NCBI RefSeq assembly: GCF_010726085.1
Contig: NZ_AP022560.1
Coordinates: 124,001-188,000 of the forward strand
Direction of reading: 5' to 3'
DNA length: 64,000 nt
Source: Mycolicibacterium moriokaense
GTDB lineage: Bacteria > Actinomycetota > Actinomycetes > Mycobacteriales > Mycobacteriaceae
This document shows, one piece after another, positions 52,337 to 63,829 of this stretch (the first letter of the stretch is position 1; every line of letters starts with the position of its first letter). Made by a program: the position numbers and the translations under genes. Below the pieces are notes generated by a model, which worked only from the letters and a program-made list of their open reading frames with translations, had not been told where the DNA came from and did no database searches.

Positions 52337-54250
52337 ATGGTTGATGTCGAGCGGCACGAGTACGACGTGGTCGTGATCGGAGCCGGCGGCGCGGGTCTGC
52401 GGGCGGTCATCGAGGCCCGGGAACGTGGCCTGCGGGTGGCCGTCGTCACGAAGTCGTTGTTCGGCAAGGCGCACACCGTGATGGCCGAGGGTGGCTGCGC
52501 CGCTGCGATGGGCAATGCGAACCCGAAGGACAACTGGCAGGTCCACTTTCGCGACACCATGCGCGGCGGGAAGTTCCTGAACAACTGGCGCATGGCCGAG
52601 TTGCACGCCAAGGAGGCGCCGGACCGCGTCTGGGAGCTGGAGACCTACGGCGCGCTCTTCGACCGCACCAAGGACGGGCGGATCAGCCAGCGCAACTTCG
52701 GCGGTCACACCTATCCGCGGCTCGCCCACGTCGGCGACCGCACCGGTCTGGAGATCATCCGCACGCTGCAGCAGAAGGTCGTCTCGCTGCAGCAGGAGGA
52801 CAAGGCCGAGTTCGGTGACTACGAGGCGCGCATCAAGGTGTTCCACGAATGCACCATCACGGACCTGGTCAAGGACGGCGACAGGATCGCGGGTGCGTTC
52901 GGCTACTGGCGCGAGAGCGGGAACTTCATCCTCTTCCAGACGCCGGCGGTGGTGCTGGCGACCGGTGGCATCGGCAAGTCCTACAAGGTGACGTCGAATT
53001 CGTGGGAGTACACCGGCGACGGGCACGCCCTGGCACTGCGGGCGGGCGCGACGCTGATCAACATGGAGTTTGTCCAGTTCCACCCGACCGGCATGGTGTG
53101 GCCGCCGAGCGTCAAGGGCATCCTCGTGACCGAGGGTGTGCGCGGCGACGGCGGAGTGCTGAAGAACTCCGACGGCACGCGGTTCATGTTCGACTACATC
53201 CCGCCGGTGTTCAAGGGTCAGTACGCCGAGACCATCGAGGAAGCCGACCAGTGGCTCAAGGACAACGACTCCGCGCGCCGCACGCCCGACCTGCTGCCCC
53301 GTGACGAGGTGGCGCGCGCCATCAACTCCGAAGTCAAGGCCGGGCGAAACTCACCGCACGGCGGCGTCTTCCTCGACATCGCCTCGCGGCTGCCCGCCGA
53401 GGAGATCAAGCGACGGCTGCCGTCGATGTATCACCAGTTCATGGAGCTCGCCGAGGTGGACATCACCAAGGAGCCCATGGAGGTCGGACCCACCTGTCAC
53501 TACGTGATGGGCGGTGTCGAGGTCGACCCCGACACCGGCGCCGCCAAGACACCGGGGCTGTTCGCCGCCGGTGAGTGCTCGGGTGGCATGCACGGATCGA
53601 ACCGCCTCGGCGGCAACTCCCTCTCCGATCTGCTGGTGTTCGGCAGGCGGGCGGGAATGGGGGCCGCCGACTACGTACGCGCACTGTCCGATCGGCCGAA
53701 GGTGTCCGAGGCAGCCGTCGAGGACGCGGCCAAACTGGCGCTCTCACCGTTCGAGGGTCCGTCCGACGGTGATGCGACGGAGAATCCGTACACCCTGCAG
53801 CTCGACCTCCAGGACACGATGAACAGCCTGGTCGGCATCATCCGCAAGGCCGATGAAGTGTCCGAGGCGATCGAGAAGCTCCAGGAGCTGCGCGAGCGTT
53901 ACAAGCGCGTCCGGGTGGCGGGCGACCGGCACTTCAATCCCGGCTGGCACCTGGCGGTCGACCTGCGCAACATGCTCATCGTCAGCGAGTGCATCGCCAG
54001 GGCCGCACTGGAGCGCACGGAGAGCCGCGGCGGGCACACCCGCGACGACCATCCGACCATGGATGCCCACTGGCGCAAGACGCTGCTGGTATGTCGCGCG
54101 CAAGGCGATGCGGTCGTGCCCGAGATCACCATCACCCGCGAGGACCAGGTACCGATGCGCGAAGACCTGCTCGAGCTCATCGAGCTCGAAGAGCTGGAGA
54201 AGTACTTCACGCCCGAGGAACTCGAGCACCACTCGGCTCGGAAAGGTTAG
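52337..54250 (+). CDS. sdhA: succinate dehydrogenase flavoprotein, Sdh1
   Basis: 637 residues. FAD-binding VVVIGAGGAGLRAVIEARER; the His that binds FAD covalently is in KAHTVMAEGGCAAAMGN; substrate and active-site motifs include FVQFHPTGMVWPP, HYVMGGVEVDPDTGAAKTPG and NRLGGNSLSDLLVFGRRAG. It oxidises succinate to fumarate. Part of sdhC-sdhA-sdhB (M. tuberculosis Rv0247c-Rv0249c order). Confidence 0.93.
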   Translation: MVDVERHEYDVVVIGAGGAGLRAVIEARERGLRVAVVTKSLFGKAHTVMAEGGCAAAMGNANPKDNWQVHFRDTMRGGKFLNNWRMAELHAKEAPDRVWELETYGALFDRTKDGRISQRNFGGHTYPRLAHVGDRTGLEIIRTLQQKVVSLQQEDKAEFGDYEARIKVFHECTITDLVKDGDRIAGAFGYWRESGNFILFQTPAVVLATGGIGKSYKVTSNSWEYTGDGHALALRAGATLINMEFVQFHPTGMVWPPSVKGILVTEGVRGDGGVLKNSDGTRFMFDYIPPVFKGQYAETIEEADQWLKDNDSARRTPDLLPRDEVARAINSEVKAGRNSPHGGVFLDIASRLPAEEIKRRLPSMYHQFMELAEVDITKEPMEVGPTCHYVMGGVEVDPDTGAAKTPGLFAAGECSGGMHGSNRLGGNSLSDLLVFGRRAGMGAADYVRALSDRPKVSEAAVEDAAKLALSPFEGPSDGDATENPYTLQLDLQDTMNSLVGIIRKADEVSEAIEKLQELRERYKRVRVAGDRHFNPGWHLAVDLRNMLIVSECIARAALERTESRGGHTRDDHPTMDAHWRKTLLVCRAQGDAVVPEITITREDQVPMREDLLELIELEELEKYFTPEELEHHSARKG

Positions 54251-54259
54251 GAGAGCCTG

Positions 54260-55009
54260 ATGACCTACCAAGCGAATATGCGGGTCTGGCGCGGCGACCA
54301 GAACGGCGGAGGCCTGCAGGACTACTCGGTCGAGGTCAACGAGGGCGAGGTGGTACTCGACATCATCCACCGGCTGCAGCAGACCCAGACCGGCGATCTC
54401 GCGGTGCGGTGGAACTGCAAAGCAGGAAAGTGCGGATCCTGCTCGGCCGAGATCAACGGCCGGCCGCGGCTGATGTGCATGACGCGCATGTCGACGTTCG
54501 AACCGACGGAGACCATCACGGTCACCCCGCTGCGCACCTTCCCGGTGATCCGCGACCTCGTCACCGATGTCTCGTTCAACTACGAGAAGGCCAGGGAGAT
54601 CCCGTCGTTCACCCCGCCGAAGGATCTTCAGCCCGGTGAGTACCGGATGATGCAGGAGGACGTGAACCGATCGCAGGAGTTCCGCAAGTGCATCGAGTGC
54701 TTCCTGTGCCAGAACATCTGTCACGTGGTGCGTGACCACGAGGAGAACAAGAAGGCGTACGCGGGACCGCGGTACCTGATGCGGCAGACCGAACTCGACA
54801 TGCATCCCCTGGACACCCGGGGTAACCGTTCGGTGCAGGCGCAGGACGAGAACGGCCTGGGCTTCTGCAACATCACCAAGTGCTGCACCGAGGTGTGCCC
54901 CGAGCACATCAAGATCACCGACAATGCGCTGATCCCGCTGAAGGAACGTGCCGCCGACCGCAAGTACGACCCGGTGGTGTGGCTGGGCAGCAAGCTTTTT
55001 CGGCGGTGA
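54260..55009 (+). CDS. sdhB: succinate dehydrogenase iron-sulfur subunit, Sdh1
   Basis: 249 residues. The N-terminal [2Fe-2S] ligands are in WNCKAGKCGSCSAEINGRPR; the C-terminal clusters are in CIECFLCQNICHVV, GFCNITKCCTEVCPEHIKIT. It passes electrons from SdhA to the membrane subunit. It starts 9 bases after sdhA. Confidence 0.93.
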   Translation: MTYQANMRVWRGDQNGGGLQDYSVEVNEGEVVLDIIHRLQQTQTGDLAVRWNCKAGKCGSCSAEINGRPRLMCMTRMSTFEPTETITVTPLRTFPVIRDLVTDVSFNYEKAREIPSFTPPKDLQPGEYRMMQEDVNRSQEFRKCIECFLCQNICHVVRDHEENKKAYAGPRYLMRQTELDMHPLDTRGNRSVQAQDENGLGFCNITKCCTEVCPEHIKITDNALIPLKERAADRKYDPVVWLGSKLFRR

Positions 55010-55099
55010 CGAGTCGGCGGACTTGAATCAGGCTTGAGGTTGGCGGCACCGCGGGTAGCCTCTATATAAGGCAGCCGATTATCGAAGAAAGGCGACGAT

Positions 55100-55261
55100 A
55101 TGAGTCTGCGGGAGCCGCACAGCATCAACGACATCCGCACTGCGATTCGTGAACTCAGCAGCCGCGCGGAGCTGGCCCGCAAGGAGGGCCGCACCGCCGA
55201 CGCCGAAGAACTCGAACAGCGCATCAACGGTTATCGCGAGGAGCTGGCCGCTCGCCCGTGA
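55100..55261 (+). CDS. 53-residue conserved-looking small protein
   Basis: A small gene downstream of sdhB, shorter than most callers accept: MSLREPHSINDIRTAIRELS then RAELARKEGRTADAEELEQR. Highly charged and helical, probably a coiled coil. AAAGG lies 8 bases upstream and a TTGAGG/TAGCCT-like promoter is just before it, so it may be transcribed alone. Role unknown. Confidence 0.6.
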   Translation: MSLREPHSINDIRTAIRELSSRAELARKEGRTADAEELEQRINGYREELAARP

Positions 55262-55273
55262 CCCGCTCGGGCG

Positions 55274-56880
<1,607 letters not shown>

Positions 56881-57052
56881 GCGACCACCCTAGCCGGGCC
56901 GCCCGTGATGAGATTCACAATGCTGAGAAGTGGGTATAAAAGCGCTCGTCAGCTGCGTATTTTCGGTCCCGACCAACCACCGGGTTGCTTAGCTTCTAGA
57001 AATTGTTCGTGACCACTTTGTGTTGAAGTTACTGAGCGGTATAGTTTCGGCC

Positions 57053-57070
57053 AGTTACTGGTGGGTAACT
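57053..57070. promoter_or_regulatory. AGTTAC-n6-GTAACT operator-like dyad upstream of fadE5
   Basis: A perfect 6-base-arm dyad 49 bases before the fadE5 start, with a second, partial copy (TTACTGAGCGGTA) about 25 bases upstream. The same TTACT...AGTAA arrangement occurs between fadA2 and fabG4 (62,449-62,462), so both may be sites for one TetR-type regulator of fatty-acid genes. Confidence 0.5.
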
Positions 57071-57118
57071 TAGCCAAAAGTACCCAACCGCAAGTGGCAC
57101 TCTCGACGAGGAGGAACA

Positions 57119-58954
57119 GTGAGCCACTACAAGAGCAACGTTCGTGACCAGGAGTTCAACCTGTTCGAGGTCTTCGGACTCGACAAGGTTCTGGGTACCG
57201 GCGACTACGCCGATCTCGACGCGGACACCGCGCGCGAGATGCTCGGCGAAATGGCGCGGCTCGCTGCCGGCCCCATCGCCGAATCATTTGCCGACGCGGA
57301 TCGCAATCCCCCGGTGTTCGACCCCAAGACCCATACCGTGACTCTGCCCGAGTCCTTCAAGAAGTCGATGCGCACCCTGCTCGAGGGCGGCTGGGACAAG
57401 GTAGGCGTGCTCGAGGAGCTCGGCGGCATGCCGATGCCCCGCTCGCTGCAGTGGGCCCTGATCGAGCACATCCTCGGTGCCAACCCCGCGGCCTACATGT
57501 ACGCGATGGGCGCGGGCATGGCCGAGATCTTCTACAAGAACGGCACTGACGAGCAGAAGAAGTGGGCGGCCCTCGCCGCCGAGCGCGGCTGGGGCGCCAC
57601 CATGGTGCTGACCGAGCCCGACGCGGGCTCCGACGTCGGCGCCGGCCGCACCAAGGCCGTGCAGCAGCCCGACGGCACCTGGCACATCGACGGCGTCAAG
57701 CGCTTCATCACCTCGGGCGACTCTGACGACCTGTTCGAGAACATCATGCATCTGGTGCTGGCCCGCCCCGAGGGCGCCGGCCCGGGCACCAAGGGTCTGT
57801 CGCTGTTCTTCGTGCCGAAGTACCACTTCGACCACGAGACCGGTGAGATCGGTGAGCGCAACGGTGTGTTCGTCACCAACGTCGAGCACAAGATGGGCCT
57901 CAAGGTTTCGGCCACCTGCGAGCTGTCGCTAGGCCAGCACGGCGTTCCCGCCGTCGGTTGGCTCGTCGGCGAGGTGCATGACGGCATCGCGCAGATGTTC
58001 GACGTCATCGAGCAGGCCCGAATGATGGTGGGCACCAAGGCCATCGCGACCCTGTCGACCGGCTACCTCAACGCTCTCGAGTACGCCAAGGAGCGCGTGC
58101 AGGGCGCCGACATGACGCAGATGACCGACAAGACGGCCCCGCGCGTCACCATCACGCACCACCCCGACGTGCGTCGTTCGCTCATGACCCAGAAGGCATA
58201 CGCCGAGGGTCTGCGCGCGCTGTACCTCTACACGGCGACCTACCAGGACGCCGCGGTAGCCAAGGCCGTGCACGACGTCGACGCCGAGCTGGCGGTGCGG
58301 GTCAACGACCTGATGCTGCCGATCGTCAAGGGTGTCGGCTCCGAGCAGGCCTACGCCAAGCTGACGGAGAGCCTGCAGACCTTCGGTGGTTCCGGCTTCC
58401 TGCAGGACTACCCGATCGAGCAGTACATCCGCGACGCGAAGATCGACTCGCTCTACGAGGGCACCACCGCCATCCAGGCGCAGGACTTCTTCTTCCGCAA
58501 GATCGTCCGCGACAAGGGTGTGGCGCTGGCGCACGTGGCCGGGCAGATCGAGCAGTTCGTCAAGAATGAGTCCGGCAACGGCCGGCTGAAGGCCGAGCGC
58601 GCACTGCTGGCGACCGCGCTGGAGGACGTGCAGGCCATGGCGGCCTCGCTGACCGGCTACCTGATGGCCGCGCAGGAGAACCCGACCGAGCTGTACAAGG
58701 TCGGCCTCGGTTCCGTGCGCTTCCTGATGAGCGTCGGCGACCTGGTGATCGGCTGGCTGCTTGCCAAGCAGGCCGCGGTGGCCGTCGAGGCGCTCGACGC
58801 GGGCGCCAGCGGTGCCGACCGCGCGTTCTACGAGGGCAAGATCGGCGTGGCGTCGTTCTTCGCGAAGAACTTCCTGCCGATGCTGACCAGCACTCGCGCG
58901 ATCATCGAGAATCTCGACAACGATGTGATGGAACTGGACGAGGCGGCCTTCTAG
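57119..58954 (+). CDS. fadE5: long-chain acyl-CoA dehydrogenase FadE5
   Basis: A 611-residue, extended acyl-CoA dehydrogenase. The dehydrogenase core has [20 protein letters not shown] and [16 protein letters not shown]; the C-terminal third is an additional helical domain typical of FadE5/long-chain types ([19 protein letters not shown]). In M. tuberculosis FadE5 oxidises a broad range of acyl-CoAs. GTG start with GAGGAGGAA upstream; a perfect terminator follows 20 bases after the stop, so it is monocistronic. Confidence 0.92.
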   Translation: MSHYKSNVRDQEFNLFEVFGLDKVLGTGDYADLDADTAREMLGEMARLAAGPIAESFADADRNPPVFDPKTHTVTLPESFKKSMRTLLEGGWDKVGVLEELGGMPMPRSLQWALIEHILGANPAAYMYAMGAGMAEIFYKNGTDEQKKWAALAAERGWGATMVLTEPDAGSDVGAGRTKAVQQPDGTWHIDGVKRFITSGDSDDLFENIMHLVLARPEGAGPGTKGLSLFFVPKYHFDHETGEIGERNGVFVTNVEHKMGLKVSATCELSLGQHGVPAVGWLVGEVHDGIAQMFDVIEQARMMVGTKAIATLSTGYLNALEYAKERVQGADMTQMTDKTAPRVTITHHPDVRRSLMTQKAYAEGLRALYLYTATYQDAAVAKAVHDVDAELAVRVNDLMLPIVKGVGSEQAYAKLTESLQTFGGSGFLQDYPIEQYIRDAKIDSLYEGTTAIQAQDFFFRKIVRDKGVALAHVAGQIEQFVKNESGNGRLKAERALLATALEDVQAMAASLTGYLMAAQENPTELYKVGLGSVRFLMSVGDLVIGWLLAKQAAVAVEALDAGASGADRAFYEGKIGVASFFAKNFLPMLTSTRAIIENLDNDVMELDEAAF

Positions 58955-58973
58955 CCTTCTGCCGCGTCGTACC

Positions 58974-59006
58974 AAAACGCCCCCGGACTCTTCCCGGGGG
59001 CGTTTT
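58974..59006 (+). terminator. rho-independent terminator after fadE5
   Basis: Perfect 13-base stem (AAAACGCCCCCGG with its complement), 7-base loop ACTCTTC, followed by TTTTG. The stem ends 20-50 bases after the fadE5 stop. The symmetrical A/T tails let it serve the opposite gene too. Confidence 0.8.
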
Positions 59007-59016
59007 GCGTTCCGGC

Positions 59017-59444
59017 TCAAAGCGGAGAGACGCTCTGCCGTCCGCCGTCGCTCACCTGCTCGGTCCATCGGCTGCCGTCCCACCAGCGGAGCTCGTGGCG
59101 CCCCGACGGGTCCGGGTGCCATGCGCCCACCGGAGCCGTCAGCAGGCTGCCGATGCGAAAGAAAAGGTTGTTGATGTTCTCGCTGTTGCGGCCCCAGTCG
59201 ACCAAGCCGAACTTCAGCGACGAGCTGACGGTCGCCTCCACCCCAACCGCGGTCGGCCGGAGCGTGACACCGAGGTTTTCGCCCCACGACATGAGCGACA
59301 TGTTGGTGGTCAGATAGATCTGGCCCGCCCGGGATCGGCCGAACCGACCGTCATCCCCTCGGCCGCGGCCGCGTCGCATACGGCGCGGAAGACACGGTCA
59401 TAAGGTCCGGGGAAGAGGCGTGTTTCGGATTTCGACGTTGGCAC
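59017..59444 (-). pseudogene. DUF2510 protein, frameshifted near 59,325
   Basis: The C-terminal DUF2510 motif is clear: GAWHPDPSGRHELRWWDGSR followed by WTEQVSD. The unbroken frame starts at 59,379, but the natural N-terminus is in another frame from GTG 59,444: PTSKSETRLFPGPYDRVFRA then VCDAAAAEGMTVGSADPGR. Restoring one base in the C run at 59,324-59,326 joins them as DPGRGQIYLTTNMSLMSWGE. Full protein about 143 residues. DUF2510 domains are short actinobacterial segments often found in membrane-linked proteins; function unknown. Confidence 0.6.
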
Positions 59445-59491
59445 GCGGACATTATCGACGACGCGCTGACCGACCCTTAGACAAAATAGGG

Positions 59492-59587
59492 CGGGTTCGG
59501 GAGGACATCTAGGTGCGTCTCATTGGTCTCGCGCGTCCGGCTTTCAACCCTTATGCCGGCTCTTCGGAATAGTCACTCCCGAACCCG
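59492..59587. other. structured intergenic element, long-range stem
   Basis: CGGGTTCGGGAG (59,492-59,503) pairs perfectly with CTCCCGAACCCG (59,576-59,587) across 72 bases, which themselves hold a small hairpin CCGGC...GCCGG (59,537-59,559). It lies 200 bases before the TDT transporter gene. The shape (closing helix with an inner hairpin) fits a structured leader, small RNA or an operator pair. I recognise no known riboswitch. Confidence 0.4.
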
Positions 59588-59790
59588 TCGTGGCATTGAT
59601 CGTACGCTTGTGACTGCTATCACACCAGGGGAAATTTTCGTCCATCAAGACTGCCTGGTTAGCAGAAATGCCCTGGTCTAGGGACAGGCCGACGATGCTG
59701 AGGCTGATAGCCATGCCCCCATTATTTAAGTACCGGCCTGCGCGGCGAGCCTGCCCTTGCAGCGATGCGGTGGCCACAGATACTGCGCGG

Positions 59791-60909
59791 ATGACGACCG
59801 AACTCGCCCGGCTGCAACACTTCGGCCCGAACTGGTTCGCGTCGGTGATGGGCACCGGGATCGTCGCCACGGCGGGCGTCACGCTGCCGGTGCAGGTCCG
59901 GGGTCTACATGCGTTCTCACAACTGGTCTGGGTGATCGCCGCGGTGCTGCTGGTGCTGCTGATCGTCACGGTGTCCATTCAGTGGTTTCGCCACCCGACG
60001 GTGGCCCGCGGGCATGTGCGCAACCCGCAGATGACGCACTTCTATGGGGCCGCGCCGATGGCTCTGTTGACGGTCGGCTCCGGAGCGCTGCTCACCGGCA
60101 AGGATCTGATCGACGAGCGCATCGCCGTGGACCTGGCGTGGGTGCTGTGGACGACGGGCACGATCGGGGGATTGTTCACCGCGGCGACCATCCCGTTCCT
60201 CATGTTCACCCAACTCGAGGTCGAGCCGGACGCGGCGTTCGGCGGTTGGTTGATGCCGGTGGTGCCGCCGATGGTCTCCGCAGCGTCGGGTGCGCTGCTG
60301 ATCCCCCACATGGCTCCGGGCACCGGCCGAACCACGATGCTCTACGGCTGCTATGCGATGTTCGGCCTGTCGCTCATCGCGGCATTGATCATCATCTCGA
60401 TGATCTGGAGCAGGCTCGCGTTGTATGGAACGTCGGGCACCACCCGGGTGCCGACGCTGTGGATCGTGCTCGGCCCGCTCGGTCAGGGCACCACCGCCGC
60501 GGGTCTGCTCGGCGCCAACGCGGCGCTGGCCGCGCCACCTGATCTCGCGGGTGCCATGAATGTGTTCGCTGTCCTGTTCGGGGTGCCGGTGTGGGGTTTC
60601 GCCGTGCTGTGGATCGTGCTGGCGACCGAGCTCACCGTCCGTACGCTGCGCCGCGGAATGCCGTTCGCGCTGACCTGGTGGAGCCTGACGTTCCCCGTCG
60701 GCACCTTCGTCACCGGCACCACGCAGCTGGCGAACCACACCGGGCTGCCCGCATTCCGCGTGGCCGCCGCGGTCGCCTATGTCGCACTGCTGGGAACGTG
60801 GGGTCTGGTCGCCGTCAAAACCGCACGCGGCAGCCTCGGCGGAGGCCTGTTCGCTCCGCCGGCGACGGCAGGGCCGATCAAGGCCAAGAAGGATCCGCCG
60901 CCGAGCTGA
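59791..60909 (+). CDS. TDT-family (TehA/SLAC1-like) transporter
   Basis: 372 residues from ATG 59,791, about ten helices. FGPNWFASVMGTGIVATAGV at the N-terminus is the family signature; later helices include LAWVLWTTGTIGGLFTAATI, LIPHMAP and WWSLTFPVGTFVTGTTQLAN. Members export C4-dicarboxylates, tellurite or anions (SLAC1). Start moved downstream from 59,668 because the extra N-terminal residues look non-native. Confidence 0.85.
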   Translation: MTTELARLQHFGPNWFASVMGTGIVATAGVTLPVQVRGLHAFSQLVWVIAAVLLVLLIVTVSIQWFRHPTVARGHVRNPQMTHFYGAAPMALLTVGSGALLTGKDLIDERIAVDLAWVLWTTGTIGGLFTAATIPFLMFTQLEVEPDAAFGGWLMPVVPPMVSAASGALLIPHMAPGTGRTTMLYGCYAMFGLSLIAALIIISMIWSRLALYGTSGTTRVPTLWIVLGPLGQGTTAAGLLGANAALAAPPDLAGAMNVFAVLFGVPVWGFAVLWIVLATELTVRTLRRGMPFALTWWSLTFPVGTFVTGTTQLANHTGLPAFRVAAAVAYVALLGTWGLVAVKTARGSLGGGLFAPPATAGPIKAKKDPPPS

Positions 60910-61027
60910 CAGGCGATTCATCTCATCGCTACCGACGAAATGCAGCGAGAGTGCGAGTACACCTCAGCATTTCGTTGAAAGCGATGCGCCGCCCGGCTCC
61001 TAGGCGGGGAAAACAGCGTTAAGAGCC

Positions 61028-61067
61028 CCGTGCTGACGTCGGGTCGGGGGGTCAGACGTCAACACGG
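61028..61067. terminator. hairpin between convergent transporter and fadA2
   Basis: CCGTGCTGACGTC and GACGTCAACACGG (61,028-61,040 and 61,055-61,067) form a 13-base stem with one mismatch and a 14-base loop. It has no T tract but sits between two convergent stops, where a bidirectional terminator is expected. Confidence 0.5.
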
Positions 61068-61126
61068 AGCTACCCGTTGTATCGACGGTGCCCTCGGCGC
61101 CGTTACACGCGATCGGCGACTTGGTG

Positions 61127-62425
61127 TTAGGCCTCGAGAATGGCCGCGACGCCCTGGCCGCCGGCCGCGCAGATCGAGATCAGACCGCGCACGGGCGCGC
61201 CGGTTTCCTTTTTCTTCTCGGCCAGTTGCTTCGCCAGCTGCGCGACGATTCGCCCACCGGTGGCGGCGAACGGATGGCCTGCCGCCAGCGAGGACCCATT
61301 GACGTTGAGCTTGCTTCGGTCGATGCTGCCCAGCGCCTGGTCGAGGCCGAGCCGCTCCTTGCAGTACTCCTCGGACTCCCACGCCGCCAGCGTGGCGAGA
61401 ACGACCGATGCGAACGCTTCGTGAATCTCGTAGAAGTCGAAGTCGCCCAGGCCCAGACCGTTTCGCGCCAGCAGGCGCGGAACCGCATAGGTGGGCGCCA
61501 TCAGCAGCCCGTCGTCGCCGTTGACGTAATCCACGGCGGCGGTCTCCCCGTCGACGAAATACGCCAGCGGCTCGATCCCACGGGCGGCCGCCCACTCGTC
61601 GGACCCGAGCAGCGCCACTGAAGCCCCGTCGGTCAGCGGTGTCGAGTTGCCCGCGGTCATCGTCGCGTCGCCGGCCTTCACCCCGAAGACCGGCTTGAGG
61701 GTGGCCAGTTTCTCCGGCGACGAATCGGCGCGCAGGTTGTTGTCCCGGTAGACACCGAGGAACCCGGTGACGAGATCGTCGAAGAACCCGCGATCGTAGG
61801 CGGCGGCCATGTTCCGGTGGCTGGCAGCGGCCAACTCGTCCTGGTCGACGCGTCTGATCCCCATCTTCTTCGCGGTGATGGCGGCGTGCTCACCCATCGA
61901 CAAACCGGTGCGCGGTTCGCTGTTCACCGGAATCTCCACGCCGAGCGAGGCGGGTAGCTTGCCGACGAGCTTGAGTCGGTCCACGTTGGACTTCGAGCGT
62001 CGCAGTCCGAGCAGGACGCGCCGTAGATCGTCGCCGAAGGCGATGGGGGCGTCCGAAGCGGTGTCGACGCCGCCTGCGGCGGCCACCTCGTAGCGGCCCG
62101 CCGCGATGCCGTCGGCCGCGGCGATGGTGGCCTGCAGTCCCGTGCCGCATGCCTGCTGGATGTCGAACGCAGGCGTGTAGGGCGACAGCGAGCTGCCGAG
62201 CACGCATTCGCGCATCAGGTTGAAATCGCGGCTGTGCTTGAGTACCGCACCGCCGATCACCGCGCCCAGCGTCTCGCCCGCCAGGTTGAAGCGGTCGATC
62301 AGACCGTCCAGCGCTGCGATGAACATGTCCTGGTTGGAGGCGTTGGCGTATGCACCGTCCGAGCGTGCGAAGGGAATTCGGTTGCCGCCGAGAATGGCGA
62401 CCGGTCGGCGGGTATTGCTAGCCAT
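61127..62425 (-). CDS. fadA2: acetyl-CoA acyltransferase (thiolase) FadA2
   Basis: 432 residues from ATG 62,425. Thiolase triad: Cys in QQACGTGLQATIAAADGIA, His in SLAAGHPFAATGGRI and the second Cys in LISICAAGGQGVAA. It catalyses the last step of beta-oxidation (or reverse). Divergent from fabG4 across 47 bases that contain a TTACT...AGTAA dyad. Order fabG4-fadA2-fadE5 is as I recall it in M. tuberculosis. Confidence 0.9.
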   Translation of the reverse strand: MASNTRRPVAILGGNRIPFARSDGAYANASNQDMFIAALDGLIDRFNLAGETLGAVIGGAVLKHSRDFNLMRECVLGSSLSPYTPAFDIQQACGTGLQATIAAADGIAAGRYEVAAAGGVDTASDAPIAFGDDLRRVLLGLRRSKSNVDRLKLVGKLPASLGVEIPVNSEPRTGLSMGEHAAITAKKMGIRRVDQDELAAASHRNMAAAYDRGFFDDLVTGFLGVYRDNNLRADSSPEKLATLKPVFGVKAGDATMTAGNSTPLTDGASVALLGSDEWAAARGIEPLAYFVDGETAAVDYVNGDDGLLMAPTYAVPRLLARNGLGLGDFDFYEIHEAFASVVLATLAAWESEEYCKERLGLDQALGSIDRSKLNVNGSSLAAGHPFAATGGRIVAQLAKQLAEKKKETGAPVRGLISICAAGGQGVAAILEA

Positions 62426-62448
62426 GAGACCCATAGTACCCACCCTTG

Positions 62449-62462
62449 TTACTCAGGAGTAA
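62449..62462. promoter_or_regulatory. TTACT-CAGG-AGTAA dyad between fadA2 and fabG4
   Basis: A perfect 5-base-arm dyad in the short divergent promoter. It resembles the fadE5 dyad (57,053) and its half-site. The region is only 47 bases, so one site could repress both genes. Confidence 0.5.
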
Positions 62463-62472
62463 GTTCGTTCCC

Positions 62473-63828
62473 ATGGCTACCGATCTGTATTCGCAAATCG
62501 TCCATTCGACGCCCGGATCGTTCCTCGCCAAGCAGCTCGGCATCCCGCAGCCCGAGACGTTGCGCCGCTACCGACCCGGTGAACCGCCACTGGCAGGCAC
62601 GCTGCTGATCGGCGGCGAGGGACGCATCGTGGAGCCCGTGCGGACCGCGCTGGCCGAGGACTACGACGTGGTCTCCAACAACCTCGGCGGCCGCTGGGCG
62701 GATTCGTTCGGCGGGCTGGTGTACGACGCCACCGGCATCACCGAGCCCGTGGCCCTCAAGGGGCTGTACAAATTCTTCACCCCGCTGCTGCGCAACCTCG
62801 GACCGTCGGCACGCGTCGTCGTCGTCGGGACCACGCCCGAGGACGCCGGCAGCGTGTCCGAACGGATAGCGCAGCGCGCGCTCGAGGGGTTCACGCGCTC
62901 GCTTGCCAAGGAGATGCGGCGCGGCGCCACCGTCAACCTGGTGTACCTGGGCGCCGATGCGAAGCCGGCGGCGACCGGGCTCGAGTCGACGCTGCGGTTC
63001 CTGCTGTCGGGCAAGTCGGCCTATGTCGACGGCCAGGTGTTCCGCGTCGGGGCTGCCGACTCGGCACCGCCCGCGGACTGGGACCGGCCGCTCGACGGCA
63101 AGATCGCGTTGGTCACCGGCGCCGCGCGCGGTATCGGCGCCACCATCGCCGAGGTGTTCGCCCGTGACGGCGCCAGCCTCGTCCTCGTCGATGTCGAGGG
63201 ATCCAACGACGACCTCGGGAACGTCGCCGCGAAGGTGGGCGCGACGGCGCTCATGCTCGACGTGACCGCCGACGACGCGGTGGACCGGATCACCGAGCAC
63301 CTGCACGAGCACTACCACGGGTCGAAGCTCGACATCCTGGTCAACAATGCGGGCATCACCCGAGACAAGCTGCTCGCCAACATGGACGAAGCCCGCTGGG
63401 ATTCGGTCCTCGCGGTGAATCTGCTTGCCCCGCTCCGGGTTACCGAAGGGCTGGTGGGCAACGGCAGCATCGGGGAGGGGGGCCGAGTGGTCGGGTTGTC
63501 CTCGATGGCAGGTATCGCCGGCAACCGCGGGCAGACGAACTACGCGGCCACCAAGGCGGGCATGATCGGGCTGACCGACGCACTGTCGGAGGCGTACGCC
63601 GACGCAGGTATCACCGTCAACGCAGTCGCGCCCGGATTCATCGAGACGAAGATGACCGAGGCCATCCCGCTGGCAACGCGTGAGATCGGCCGCCGACTCA
63701 ACTCGCTGTACCAGGGTGGTCAGCCGGTCGACGTCGCCGAGACCATCGCCTATTTCGCCAGCCCGGCATCGAATGCCGTCACCGGCAACACCATTCGCGT
63801 GTGCGGCCAGGCCATGTTGGGGGCTTAG
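62473..63828 (+). CDS. fabG4: high-molecular-weight 3-oxoacyl-ACP/CoA reductase FabG4
   Basis: 451 residues from ATG 62,473. The N-terminal flavodoxin-like half ([40 protein letters not shown]) is typical of FabG4; the C-terminal SDR half has cofactor motif [18 protein letters not shown] in [11 protein letters not shown], catalytic [12 protein letters not shown] and TNYAATKAG, and the C-terminus [17 protein letters not shown]-dependent reduction of 3-oxoacyl groups. Directly followed by htdX with one base between. Confidence 0.92.
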   Translation: MATDLYSQIVHSTPGSFLAKQLGIPQPETLRRYRPGEPPLAGTLLIGGEGRIVEPVRTALAEDYDVVSNNLGGRWADSFGGLVYDATGITEPVALKGLYKFFTPLLRNLGPSARVVVVGTTPEDAGSVSERIAQRALEGFTRSLAKEMRRGATVNLVYLGADAKPAATGLESTLRFLLSGKSAYVDGQVFRVGAADSAPPADWDRPLDGKIALVTGAARGIGATIAEVFARDGASLVLVDVEGSNDDLGNVAAKVGATALMLDVTADDAVDRITEHLHEHYHGSKLDILVNNAGITRDKLLANMDEARWDSVLAVNLLAPLRVTEGLVGNGSIGEGGRVVGLSSMAGIAGNRGQTNYAATKAGMIGLTDALSEAYADAGITVNAVAPGFIETKMTEAIPLATREIGRRLNSLYQGGQPVDVAETIAYFASPASNAVTGNTIRVCGQAMLGA

Positions 63829-63829
63829 C

